Origin: Bradyrhizobium huanghuaihaiense
GTDB taxonomy: Bacteria; Pseudomonadota; Alphaproteobacteria; Rhizobiales; Xanthobacteraceae
Direction: 5' to 3'
DNA length: 64,000 nucleotides
Assembly: GCF_007830635.1 (NCBI RefSeq)
Contig: NZ_VLLA01000002.1
Coordinates: 124,001-188,000 of the forward strand
The notes below the pieces were generated by a model. That model saw only the letters and a list, made by a program, of their open reading frames with translations, had not been told where the DNA came from and made no database searches. Of this stretch, positions 56,601 to 63,745 are shown in pieces. Each line of letters begins with the position of its first letter. Position 1 is the first letter of the stretch. The position numbers were made by a program, and so were the translations under genes.

Positions 56601-56909
56601 GACGAGCTGAAAGCACTGGCGGGCGCCGGCATCACCGAGCTGTTCACCGCATTCTCGCGCGCGGACGGACCGAAGACCTATGTGCAGCACGTGCTCGCCG
56701 CGCAGAAGGACCGGGTGTGGCCGCTGATCGAGCGGGGCGCGATCATCTATGTCTGCGGCGATGGTGGAAAAATGGAGCCCGACGTGAAGGCCGCGCTGGT
56801 CGCGATCCATGGCGAGAAGAGCGGCAGCGATGCCGTCGCCGGCGCCCGGTGGATCGAGGAGATGGGCACGAAGAATCGCTATGTGCTCGACGTCTGGGCG
56901 GGTGGGTGA
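53673..56909 (+). CDS. CYP102-type self-sufficient cytochrome P450/NADPH-P450 reductase fusion
   Basis: A 1078-residue protein of the P450 BM3 type. The heme domain (1 to ~470) has I-helix FLIAGHETTSG near 270, the E-x-x-R K-helix, and FGNGQRACIGRGF with axial Cys414. The FMN domain starts near 497 (MLVLYGSNLGTAEEL). The FAD/NADPH part has RYYSISSSPSVDP near 856, GICSNYLANRR and GPGTGLAPFRGFLQER near 931. It hydroxylates or epoxidises fatty acids with NADPH without partner proteins. The upstream epoxide-hydrolase-like and acyltransferase genes suit a fatty-acid role. Confidence 0.95.
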   Translation: MSSSKNRLDPIPQPPTKPVVGNMLSLDSAAPVQHLTRLAKELGPIFWLDMMGSPIVVVSGHDLVDELSDEKRFDKTVRGALRRVRAVGGDGLFTADTREPNWSKAHNILLQPFGNRAMQSYHPSMVDIAEQLVQKWERLNADDEIDVVHDMTALTLDTIGLCGFDYRFNSFYRRDYHPFVESLVRSLETIMMTRGLPFEQLWMQKRRKTLAEDVAFMNKMVDEIIAERRKSAEGIDDKKDMLAAMMTGVDRSTGEQLDDVNIRYQINTFLIAGHETTSGLLSYTLYALLKHPDILKKAYDEVDRVFGPDVNAKPTYQQVTQLTYITQILKEALRLWPPAPAYGISPLQDETIGGGKYKLRKGTFVTILVTALHRDPSVWGPNPDAFDPENFSREAEAKRPINAWKPFGNGQRACIGRGFAMHEAALALGMILQRFKLIDHQRYQMHLKETLTMKPEGFKIKVRPRSDRERGAYGGPVAAATAPKTQRQPTTRPGHNTPMLVLYGSNLGTAEELATRMADLAEINGFAVHLGPLDDYVGKLPQEGGVLIICASYNGAPPDNATQFVKWLGDDLPKEAFAGVRYAVFGCGNSDWAATYQSVPRFIDEQLSKHGARAVYPRGEGDARSDLDGQFQKWFPAAAQVATKEFGIDWNFTRTAEDDPLYAIEPVAVTAVNTIVAQGGAVAMKVLVNDELQNKSGPTPSERSTRHIEVQLPSNITYRVGDHLSVVPRNDPTLVDSVARRFGFLPADQIRLQVAEGRRAQLPVGDAVSVGRLLSEFVELQQVATRKQIQIMADHTRCPVTKPKLLGFVGEEPETLERYRTEILSRRKSVFDLLLEYPACELPFHAYLEMLSLLAPRYYSISSSPSVDPVRCSVTVGVVAGPAASGRGVYKGICSNYLANRRAGDTIYATVRETKAGFRLPDDSSVPIIMIGPGTGLAPFRGFLQERAARKAKGTTLGPAMLFFGCRHPDQDFLYADELKALAGAGITELFTAFSRADGPKTYVQHVLAAQKDRVWPLIERGAIIYVCGDGGKMEPDVKAALVAIHGEKSGSDAVAGARWIEEMGTKNRYVLDVWAGG

Positions 56910-56939
56910 TTGTTCGTCCGATCGTGCTAAAGCATTCCC

Positions 56940-57614
56940 ATGATTCCCTGGGAAAAGATCGACACCGCCAAGATCCCCGGCTCCGACGAAGAGCTCCGCC
57001 TGATGCGGCGGGGCAAGGAGTTCTCGATCAAGCTCGGCAGCAACGAGCTGATGAACAACCGCCTGTCGGGCTCGGAGGCGGCGCTGGCGACGCTCGCGGC
57101 AAAGCAGATCGAGAAGGTCGCTAAGCCCGTCATCCTCATCGGCGGCCTCGGCATGGGCTTTACGCTGCGCGCGGCGCTGGCCGTGCTCGGGCCTAAGGCG
57201 AAGATCGTGGTCTCTGAGCTGGTCCCGTCGGTCGTCGCCTGGGCGCGAGGGCCGATGGCGGAAGTCTTCGGCGAGAGCCTCGATGATGCCAGGGTGAGCA
57301 TCCGCGAAATCGATGTCGGCGAGATCATCCGGGCGCAGCGGTCGGCGTTCGACGCCATTCTGCTCGACGTCGACAACGGACCGGAGGGGCTGACCCGGAA
57401 GGGCAATGATACGCTTTATAATGCGAGCGGGTTGACGGCGGCCAAGACTGCGCTGCGGCCGGGCGGCGTGCTCGCTGTCTGGTCGTCAGGACCCAATCCG
57501 GCATTCACCAGGCGCCTTCGGACCGCCGGCTTCGATGTGAACGAAGTCAACGTCCGCGCCACCGGAAGGGGCGGCGGCGCGCGCCATGTGATCTGGATGG
57601 CAAGGAAGGGTTAG
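56940..57614 (+). CDS. Spermidine-synthase-like methyltransferase-fold protein
   Basis: A 224-residue protein 30 bases after the P450. The Rossmann nucleotide motif is PVILIGGLGMGFTLRAAL near residue 62, then VSELVPSVVAWA, then the acidic FDAILLDVDNGPEGLTRKGN, which is where spermidine synthase has its catalytic Asp and polyamine loop. It is shorter than true SpeE (~280 aa), lacks the N-terminal beta domain, and may be an uncharacterised aminopropyl- or methyl-transferase. Confidence 0.72.
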   Translation: MIPWEKIDTAKIPGSDEELRLMRRGKEFSIKLGSNELMNNRLSGSEAALATLAAKQIEKVAKPVILIGGLGMGFTLRAALAVLGPKAKIVVSELVPSVVAWARGPMAEVFGESLDDARVSIREIDVGEIIRAQRSAFDAILLDVDNGPEGLTRKGNDTLYNASGLTAAKTALRPGGVLAVWSSGPNPAFTRRLRTAGFDVNEVNVRATGRGGGARHVIWMARKG

Positions 57615-57627
57615 GCGCCCTGAAAAT

Positions 57628-57722
57628 CGTAGGGTGGGCAAAGCGAAGCGTGCCCACCATTTGCATCGATTTGATGGATGGTGGGCACGGCGCGCGAAGG
57701 GTGCGCCTTTGCCCACCCTACG
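57628..57722. repeat. Dispersed inverted-repeat element, CGTAGGGTGGGCAAAG family
   Basis: The outer 16-base arms are perfect: cgtagggtgggcaaag (57628-57643) and ctttgcccaccctacg (57707-57722). Inner arms are cgtgcccaccat / atggtgggcacg. It sits between convergent genes at 57614 and 57734. Confidence 0.9.
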
Positions 57723-57733
57723 CGGCTGCGATA

Positions 57734-58198
57734 TCAGAACATCGTGTTGCCGTTCGCCGGATTTTCAGGAATCTCCTGAACGACGTCCCAGTGCTCGACG
57801 ATCTTGCCGTTCTCCAGCTTGAAGATGTCGACGATCGCGCGGCCCCTGGCGCCGGGCTCGCGAACGGAGTGGACGTGCAGGATGACGTAGTCGCCGTCCA
57901 CGAAGCTGCGCTTGATCTCGCTGTGCGAGTTCGGAAACTTTTCACGGAGGAAGCCGATGAACTTCCGGAAGCCGTCCGGGCCATCGGCGGCATTTGGATT
58001 GTGCTGCACATAGCGGTTGCCGATATAGGCGATGGCTGCATCGGCGTCCTTCTGGTTGAGGCCCTTCTCGTAGAAGGCGAGCACAGCAGTGCGATTGGCT
58101 TCTTCCTGCGCGCTGCCGGCGATTGCGGCGCCGTTGCCGAGGAACAGCATGACAATGGAAGCCGCAATCATGGCGACCGGGCGGACGATGAGATGCAT
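57734..58198 (-). CDS. Exported NTF2-like/SnoaL-domain protein
   Basis: A 154-residue protein with an N-terminal hydrophobic leader (VAMIAASIVMLFLGNGAAIA) and a likely cleavage near residue 28. The mature part is a SnoaL/NTF2-like alpha+beta barrel: VLAFYEKGLNQKDADAAIAY, then VQHNPNAADGPDGFRKFIGF, then KLENGKIVEHWDVVQEIPEN. The conserved His and Asp around HNP and EHWD usually line the cavity. Substrate unknown. Confidence 0.82.
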   Translation of the reverse strand: MHLIVRPVAMIAASIVMLFLGNGAAIAGSAQEEANRTAVLAFYEKGLNQKDADAAIAYIGNRYVQHNPNAADGPDGFRKFIGFLREKFPNSHSEIKRSFVDGDYVILHVHSVREPGARGRAIVDIFKLENGKIVEHWDVVQEIPENPANGNTMF

Positions 58199-58322
58199 GT
58201 GAGCTCCGAGAGGCCGTAGCCTCTTTTGTGATCGAGGGAGGCCTCTATAGCTTTCGTGCCGGCTTCCGTTAAGACAGTCACCGGCAGCTCACATGGTCAC
58301 CGCGGAGAGACCGCCCGCGAGT

Positions 58323-59237
58323 CTACGCCGCCCGCGCCGCTGCGCCACGCGCGTGCTTGTCGATGGCGCCGATGATCTCCGGCCAGAAGCGCATCGGCAG
58401 CGCGTGGCCCATGCCCGGGATCATCAACAGCTTTGCGTTCGGAATTGACGCCGCCGTGTCCTTGCCGCCTTCGGGATGGACCAGCGGATCGACGGTGCCG
58501 TGAATGACGAGCGTCGGCGCCTTCACGGTATGCAGCCGCTCCTTGCGGCTGCCGGAGGCAAGCACGGCGCGAAGCTGGCGGCCGACGCCGGCCGGATTGA
58601 GCCCGCGCGCGAACACGCGCTCGGCACGGTCAGGGTCGAGCGCTTCCTCTTCCGGAAAGGAGCCTGCGCGCAGCACCTTCCAGGTCTGGCCGAAGCGGAC
58701 CATGAACTCCTCCTTGCTGCGCGGCGGCGGCGCCATCAGCATCGCCGCGGCCTCACGTGTCGGCGGCGGTATGCGCGGGTTGCCCGTGGTCGACATGATC
58801 GAGGTCAGCGAGCGCACGCGCTGCGGAAACGACAGCGTCACCTCCTGCGCGATCATGCCGCCCATGGACGCCCCGACCAGATGCGCCGACTTGATGCCGA
58901 GCGCATCCATCAGACCGACCGTGTCCTTGGCCATGTCGATCAGCTTGTAGGTTGCGGCCACGGGAATCCGCAGGAAGCGGAGCTTCAGCAGCTCGAGCGG
59001 CGTCAGGCGCTTGCCGCCGGTGAGATGGCTCGACTTGCCGATGTCGCGATTGTCGAAGCGGATCACGCGGAAGCCGTGCGTGGCGAGCTGCTCGCAGAAC
59101 GCATCGTCCCAATGGATCATCTGCGCGCCCAGACCCATGATGAGCAGCAGCGGCTCGGCGTTGTCGTTCCCGAAGATCTCGTAACAGATGTCGATGCCGT
59201 TGGCGCGGACGGTCTGGGGCGGCTGATGGGCGGTCAC
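58323..59237 (-). CDS. Alpha/beta-hydrolase fold protein
   Basis: A 304-residue protein; the GTG at 59237 is chosen for its GGAGGG site. An oxyanion block LLLIMGLGAQMIHWDDAFC, the elbow LVGASMGGMIAQE with Ser, Asp in HGTVDPLVHPEGG, and His in PGMGHALPMRFW are all present. It belongs to the group containing 3-oxoadipate enol-lactonase and proline iminopeptidase-like hydrolases. Gap 58199-58322 shows no feature. It is divergent from the PHA module. Confidence 0.86.
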   Translation of the reverse strand: MTAHQPPQTVRANGIDICYEIFGNDNAEPLLLIMGLGAQMIHWDDAFCEQLATHGFRVIRFDNRDIGKSSHLTGGKRLTPLELLKLRFLRIPVAATYKLIDMAKDTVGLMDALGIKSAHLVGASMGGMIAQEVTLSFPQRVRSLTSIMSTTGNPRIPPPTREAAAMLMAPPPRSKEEFMVRFGQTWKVLRAGSFPEEEALDPDRAERVFARGLNPAGVGRQLRAVLASGSRKERLHTVKAPTLVIHGTVDPLVHPEGGKDTAASIPNAKLLMIPGMGHALPMRFWPEIIGAIDKHARGAAARAA

Positions 59238-59398
59238 GGGTCCCTCCTGCTGATCGCTGCTGTATCGCACGGTTTGCCGCCGCAAAGAAGCGCATGCGCG
59301 ACGACGCGTCCGCTGCTTGCCGGTTGACCGGCCCCGCGCAACGGTGTGGTATGGCGAAAAAGAAGGGCATCGCAGCTCTCGATACCAGGAGGACGCCG

Positions 59399-59782
59399 AT
59401 GACCGACAAGACCAATGACCCCGTCGCCATGTGGCAGAAGATGATGGGTGAGATGGAGAAGGGGTTCAATTCCTTCGCCAATCAGGCCATGTCGTCGCCA
59501 GAGTTTTCTCAAGCGCTGAACCGGGCGGGCGGCGTTGCTGCAGGTGCTCAGAAGCAGCTCGGCGAGCTCATGGAGAAATATCTCGTCACGATGAATCTGC
59601 CGAGCCGCGAGCAGGTGACGGCGCTCGCGGAACGGCTGCAATCCATTGAAGGCCAGATCGGCGAGATGAAGTCGATGCTGAGCCAGATCGCGGCAAGTTC
59701 CGGAATCTCGCAAAGCTTCGATGCTGCGCCGCGGCCGCCGCGGACGAAACGTCCGCCCTCCGAAAACGGAGGACAGACATGA
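59399..59782 (+). CDS. Short PhaE/PhaR-like polyhydroxyalkanoate synthase subunit
   Basis: A 127-residue protein. ATG 59399 is preceded by AGGAGG at the right spacing; an ATG 48 bases upstream is disfavoured. It is helical: PVAMWQKMMGEMEKGFNSFA, then KQLGELMEKYLVTMNLPSRE, then RLQSIEGQIGEMKSMLSQIA as a coiled coil, and a Pro/Arg-rich tail. It overlaps phaC by four bases, the layout of phaE-phaC in class III synthases, but is much shorter than PhaE (>300 aa) and shorter than PhaR of class IV (~200 aa). Confidence 0.72.
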   Translation: MTDKTNDPVAMWQKMMGEMEKGFNSFANQAMSSPEFSQALNRAGGVAAGAQKQLGELMEKYLVTMNLPSREQVTALAERLQSIEGQIGEMKSMLSQIAASSGISQSFDAAPRPPRTKRPPSENGGQT

Positions 59783-60861
59783 ACGCGCCGGCGGCACTTG
59801 ATTTCGCGTCCATCCCTGAGCGCATCCAGTCCGAGGTGCAGCGCGCGATCCGGCGCAGCATCAAGGGCGTCGAATATTTCTCGACCTCGGGCCCTTCGCT
59901 CGGCTCGACGCCGAAGGACGTGCTGCATTCGCGCGGCACCATGAGCCTCTATCACTATCGTCCGATGTCGGACGAGATCTACCGCGTGCCGGTGCTGATC
60001 GTGATGGCCACCACCAACCGCGGCTACATTCTCGACCTCGTGCCCGGCCAGAGCTTCATCGAGTTCCTGCTGAAGCGCGGCTACGACGTCTACATGCTCG
60101 ATTGGAGCGCGCCGCGGCCGGAGGAGAAGAGCCTGCGGATGGAGGACTACGTCCTCGACTTCATCCCGGATTGCGTCCGCCGCGTGCAGCAGGATTCGGG
60201 CGAGAAGGACGTTTCCGTCATCGGCTATTGCTTCGGCGGCGTGCTGTCGCTGCTCTACGGCTCGATCCACCAGGACGGGCCGATGAAGAACCTGATCTGC
60301 TTCACCACGCCGATCGATTTCCGCGAGATGAAGCTGTTCTCGAATTTCTCCGACCGCCGCTATTTCGACGTCGACCACCTCGTCGACAGCGTCGGCAACG
60401 TGCCGCCGGAGATGATCCTGTCCTCGTTCGAGATGCTGCGGCCGGCCTCGCGCACGGTGAGCCAGATCCAGCTCTGGGAGAACATCTGGAACGACGAATT
60501 CGTGAAGTCGTACCGGATGTTCGACCGCTGGGCGACCGACACGCTGCCGCTGGCCGGCGAGTATTTCCGCGCCATCACCAAGGACCTGATGTGGGACAAC
60601 AAGCTGTTCAACGGCACCATGTCGGTCGGCGGCCGTGCGGCCAGGCTCGAGAACATCAAGGTGCCGATCTTGCACGCGGTCGCCGAGCACGACCACATCG
60701 TGCCCTATGACGCCGCAAAGCACCTGATCGCCAAGATCGGGTCGGCGGACAAGGAAGAGGTGATGTTGAAGGGCGGTCACGTCTCGCTTGTCGCCGGCGC
60801 CAATGCTGTGAAGCGGCTGTGGCCGAAACTGGATTCCTGGCTGGGGAAGAGATCGACATGA
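59779..60861 (+). CDS. phaC: Class III-type poly(3-hydroxyalkanoate) synthase subunit PhaC
   Basis: A 360-residue protein of class III/IV PhaC length. The lipase-like box G-Y-C-F-G-G holds Cys151, the acyl-binding nucleophile; Asp is in AEHDHIVPYD and His in KGGHVSLVAG. PVLIVMATTNRGYILDLVPG and the YMLDWSAP strand match PhaC. It polymerises 3-hydroxyacyl-CoA into storage granules, together with the short partner overlapping its start. The genes for the GNAT enzyme (overlap 60858) and phasin follow. Confidence 0.9.
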   Translation: MNAPAALDFASIPERIQSEVQRAIRRSIKGVEYFSTSGPSLGSTPKDVLHSRGTMSLYHYRPMSDEIYRVPVLIVMATTNRGYILDLVPGQSFIEFLLKRGYDVYMLDWSAPRPEEKSLRMEDYVLDFIPDCVRRVQQDSGEKDVSVIGYCFGGVLSLLYGSIHQDGPMKNLICFTTPIDFREMKLFSNFSDRRYFDVDHLVDSVGNVPPEMILSSFEMLRPASRTVSQIQLWENIWNDEFVKSYRMFDRWATDTLPLAGEYFRAITKDLMWDNKLFNGTMSVGGRAARLENIKVPILHAVAEHDHIVPYDAAKHLIAKIGSADKEEVMLKGGHVSLVAGANAVKRLWPKLDSWLGKRST

Positions 60862-61451
60862 GCGAGCAGCGTTCCTATCCGCGCCACGTCAAGACCGACG
60901 CCGGCGATATCGAGATCCGTTTGATGTCGCCCGCGGACGAGGCCGCCGTGCTGGCGTTCGGCAAGGGCCTGCCGACCCATGACCTGTTGTTCCTGCCGCG
61001 CAACATCAGCGAGCCCAAGGTGCTGTCGGCCTGGGTCAAGGAGATCGAGCGGGGTGCGATCACGAGCCTGCTCGCGGTCAGGGACGGCAAGGTCGTCGGC
61101 TGCGGCACGCTGGTGCGCGATCCCCACTCCTGGTCGCCCCATGTCGGCGAGATCCGGATGGTCATTTCGCCTGAGGTCCGCGGCCAGGGCGTGGGCAAGG
61201 CGCTGTCGCAGGAGACCTTTGCCCTCGCGCTCGGGGCGGGCCTGGAAAAGCTCTCGGTTCAGATGACCGTCGATCAGCAGGCGGCCATCGCCCTGTTCGA
61301 GAGTCTCGGCTTCAAGGCCGAAGCGCTGCTGCGGGATCATGTCCGGGACGTCGACGGCAAGACCCACGACATCGTCGTGCTCGGCCACAACATCGCGCAG
61401 GTCCAGGCCCAGATGGAGGCCTACGGGCTGCCAGGCGCGGTCCAGCACTGA
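60858..61451 (+). CDS. GNAT-family acetyltransferase
   Basis: A 197-residue protein whose ATG overlaps the phaC stop (ATGA). It has the GNAT core: MVISPEVRGQGVGKALSQE contains the acetyl-CoA pyrophosphate loop (R-G-Q-G-V-G-K), followed by VDQQAAIALFESLGFKAEAL. The acceptor is unknown. Co-location with phaC is seen in several rhizobia, so a role in PHA metabolism or regulation is possible. Confidence 0.88.
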   Translation: MSEQRSYPRHVKTDAGDIEIRLMSPADEAAVLAFGKGLPTHDLLFLPRNISEPKVLSAWVKEIERGAITSLLAVRDGKVVGCGTLVRDPHSWSPHVGEIRMVISPEVRGQGVGKALSQETFALALGAGLEKLSVQMTVDQQAAIALFESLGFKAEALLRDHVRDVDGKTHDIVVLGHNIAQVQAQMEAYGLPGAVQH

Positions 61452-61560
61452 GGCGGCCGCCCAGCATTAGGTCCAAATCGGGCCGATCGCGAGGCCAATT
61501 GGCTACGGAGGCATCACGATGCCTACCGCTAAGGCTGTTCACGATTTCGTGATATCGCAC

Positions 61561-61604
61561 TGCAATACAAATATTGCATCGCACAATTAACCGTGCCATA
61601 TAAG
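61561..61604 (+). promoter_or_regulatory. Phasin promoter with perfect palindromic operator
   Basis: The perfect palindrome tgcaata-caaa-tattgca lies at 61561-61578. It overlaps a possible -35 ttgcat (61574-61579) that is followed after 19 bases by -10 tataag (61599-61604). PhaR/AniA-type repressors of phasin genes bind TGC/GCA-containing palindromes, so this is a candidate site. The ATG is 67 bases downstream. Confidence 0.6.
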
Positions 61605-61671
61605 CCGTGCCCCGGGCCAATGCGGACGGGGTGAGCCCATAGCTCAACCCAATGAGGATGGAGAGAACCCC

Positions 61672-62127
61672 ATGACCACTGAAACCAACACCGCTTTCGA
61701 GGGCTTCAAGGACGCTTTCAAGAACATCCAGAACCTGGAAGTTCCCGAGGCCGCCCGCGAATTCGTCAAGAAGACTGCCAACACCGCCAAGGACCGTGCT
61801 GCCGAGGTGTTCGCTGGCTCCGAGCGCGTGACCGCCGCCGTCGAGAACGCGGTGACCGAGTCCGTCACTGAAGCCGGCAAGATCAGCCGCAACATCCAGC
61901 AGGCGATCTACGAGGACGCCGAGGCGTTCTTCTCGGGCATCGACAAGCTCGCGTCCGCCAAGTCGTTCAGCGAAGCCGTCGAGATCCAGTCGAGCCTGCT
62001 CCGCTCCCGCGGCGAAGCGTTCGTCTCGCGCGCCAAGGCGACCACCGACTATCTCGGCAAGCTCGCCGCCAACGGTGCGAAGTCCGCTCAGGACAACTTC
62101 GCCAAGGTCTACAACAAGACCGCCTGA
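61672..62127 (+). CDS. Phasin
   Basis: A 151-residue protein (GGAGAG site before ATG 61672) that is almost entirely helical: FEGFKDAFKNIQNLEVPEAA, then ERVTAAVENAVTESVTEAGK, then EIQSSLLRSRGEAFVSRAKA, then TTDYLGKLAANGAKSAQDNF. It matches the Phasin_2 family that coats PHA granules. Codon use is strongly biased to C/G-ending codons with a good ribosome binding site and terminator, as for an abundant protein. The upstream palindrome suggests PhaR-type control. Confidence 0.93.
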   Translation: MTTETNTAFEGFKDAFKNIQNLEVPEAAREFVKKTANTAKDRAAEVFAGSERVTAAVENAVTESVTEAGKISRNIQQAIYEDAEAFFSGIDKLASAKSFSEAVEIQSSLLRSRGEAFVSRAKATTDYLGKLAANGAKSAQDNFAKVYNKTA

Positions 62128-62156
62128 TCTGGCCGCCTGAGTAGAAACTGAATTTG

Positions 62157-62191
62157 AGGCCCGCTTCGGCGGGCCTTTTGTTTTTTGTTTT
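62157..62191 (+). terminator. Intrinsic terminator of the phasin gene
   Basis: Stem ggcccgc (62158-62164), loop ttcg, gcgggcc (62169-62175), followed by ttttgttttttgtttt. The UUCG tetraloop plus a long T-run is an unusually strong terminator. Confidence 0.92.
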
Positions 62192-62198
62192 GCGCCGC

Positions 62199-62253
62199 CG
62201 TCATGGCGAGGAGCGAAGCGAGACTGGATTGCTTCGCTTCGCTCGCAATGACG
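62199..62253. repeat. Dispersed inverted-repeat element, CGTCATTGCGAG family, copy 5 (short)
   Basis: Shortened variant: cgtcatggcgaggagcgaag ... ctggattgcttcgcttcgctcgcaatgacg. The left arm has mutated and the middle is deleted, leaving about 55 bases. It lies 17 bases before the DUF445 start codon. Confidence 0.8.
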
Positions 62254-62270
62254 AGTACTGTGATGCAGTC

Positions 62271-63557
62271 ATGAACGCACCCGTCACCTTCTCCTTCGAC
62301 ACCCCCGGCGATGCCGAACGTGCGGCTGAGCTGCGCCGTGTGAAGGCGCTGGCGACGCTTGTGCTGGTCTCGACGCTTCTGCTCTTCATCGTCGCGAAAT
62401 GGCTGCTGCCCGTGCATCCCGTGTTCGGCTTCATTGCCGCCTTCGCGGAAGCTGCGACCATCGGTGGCCTCGCCGACTGGTATGCGGTGGTCGCGCTGTT
62501 CAAGCGGCCGCTCGGCCTGCCGATCCCACACACCGCGATCATCCAGAGCAACCAGGCCCGCATCGCCGACAAGCTCGGCGAGTTCATCCAGGTGCATTTC
62601 CTCGAGGCCGGTCCCGTCGAGGCCAAGCTGAATGAGATCGATTTCGGCTCCTTCGTCTCGGACTGGCTACGCGACCGCAAGCGCAGTGACGATCTGGCGC
62701 GTTTCGCGCTGCGTCTGTTGCCGGAGGCCGTGTCCGCGACGGAAAGCTCCGGCCTGATGACCTTCATCATCCGCCGCATGTCCTCGCAGCTCCAGGCGAT
62801 CGACCTCGCTCCGCTCGCGGCCGGCACGCTGCGCGGCTTCGTTGCGGAGGGGCGGCACCAGATCCTGTTCGACGATCTCTTGCGCGTGATGCACGAGACC
62901 TTGAACCAGAAAGAGACGATGGCGATGATCCGCGAGAAGGTGCGCGCGGAGTTGCCGACCCTGCTCAATCTCTATCGCGCCGACAAGTTTCTGGTGAACA
63001 AGATCGTCGCCTCCGCCACGGCTTTCTTCAACGAGGTGCGCAGCGATCCCAAGCATCCGTTCCGCGGTGAGTTCGACCGCATGGTGCTGAACTTCGTCGA
63101 CCGGCTCGGCACCGATCAGGCTTATATCGACCGCATCGACGGCTTGAAGCGCGACCTGCTGGCGCGGCCGGAGCTTGCCGATCTCGCCCGCACCGTCTGG
63201 GCCAATACGCGCGCCTTCATCGAGCGCAGCGCGAGCGGCGAGACGCAGGTGCTGCAGCATCATCTCGCCGGCATGTTCGTCTCGGCAGGCGAGGCGCTCG
63301 CCGGCGATGCCGAGCTGCGGGGCGAGATCAACAAGGGCCTGGTGACCGTGCTGCGCAGCTTCGTCGCCGATCAGAAGAGCGGCGTCTCCACCTTCATCTC
63401 TGACCAGGTCAAGGCGTGGAATATGACGCAGCTGATTTCGCTGATCGAAATCAACATCGGCCGCGACCTGCAATACATCCGCTTCAACGGTTCGCTGATC
63501 GGCGGGCTCGCCGGGCTCGCGCTCTACTCCGTAGAATTCCTGCTCCGATGGCTGTGA
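62271..63557 (+). CDS. DUF445 family membrane protein
   Basis: A 428-residue protein (ATG 62271, after the repeat). The N-terminal helix ALATLVLVSTLLLFIVAKWL and a second helix around AAFAEAATIGGLADWYAVVAL lead into a long soluble helical body; a C-terminal helix GSLIGGLAGLALYSVEFLLR closes it. FKRPLGLPIPHTAIIQSNQ is the DUF445 signature loop. The membrane-anchored family (COG2733) has no settled function. Confidence 0.9.
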   Translation: MNAPVTFSFDTPGDAERAAELRRVKALATLVLVSTLLLFIVAKWLLPVHPVFGFIAAFAEAATIGGLADWYAVVALFKRPLGLPIPHTAIIQSNQARIADKLGEFIQVHFLEAGPVEAKLNEIDFGSFVSDWLRDRKRSDDLARFALRLLPEAVSATESSGLMTFIIRRMSSQLQAIDLAPLAAGTLRGFVAEGRHQILFDDLLRVMHETLNQKETMAMIREKVRAELPTLLNLYRADKFLVNKIVASATAFFNEVRSDPKHPFRGEFDRMVLNFVDRLGTDQAYIDRIDGLKRDLLARPELADLARTVWANTRAFIERSASGETQVLQHHLAGMFVSAGEALAGDAELRGEINKGLVTVLRSFVADQKSGVSTFISDQVKAWNMTQLISLIEINIGRDLQYIRFNGSLIGGLAGLALYSVEFLLRWL

Positions 63558-63745
63558 CTTTTGCGTCACGGCCGTTAGCATTAACGCGCGGGCCTATTGT
63601 CGGCCATCGTCTCTCCCGCTTGAATATGCGGAACCGGCCGCCTAGCTGATTCATGTTGCGCTGCGGAACGTTCGCGAAGCCGGCGTATTGGAATTCATGC
63701 CCATTTGCCGGCATCGCAGCCGGCGCCTTCTCAGGGGAAATCTTG

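Noticed and set aside
53679..56810. A 1043-codon open frame antisense to the CYP102-type gene
   Set aside because: Same artefact of codon bias; the sense strand has every P450 and reductase motif, the antisense product none.
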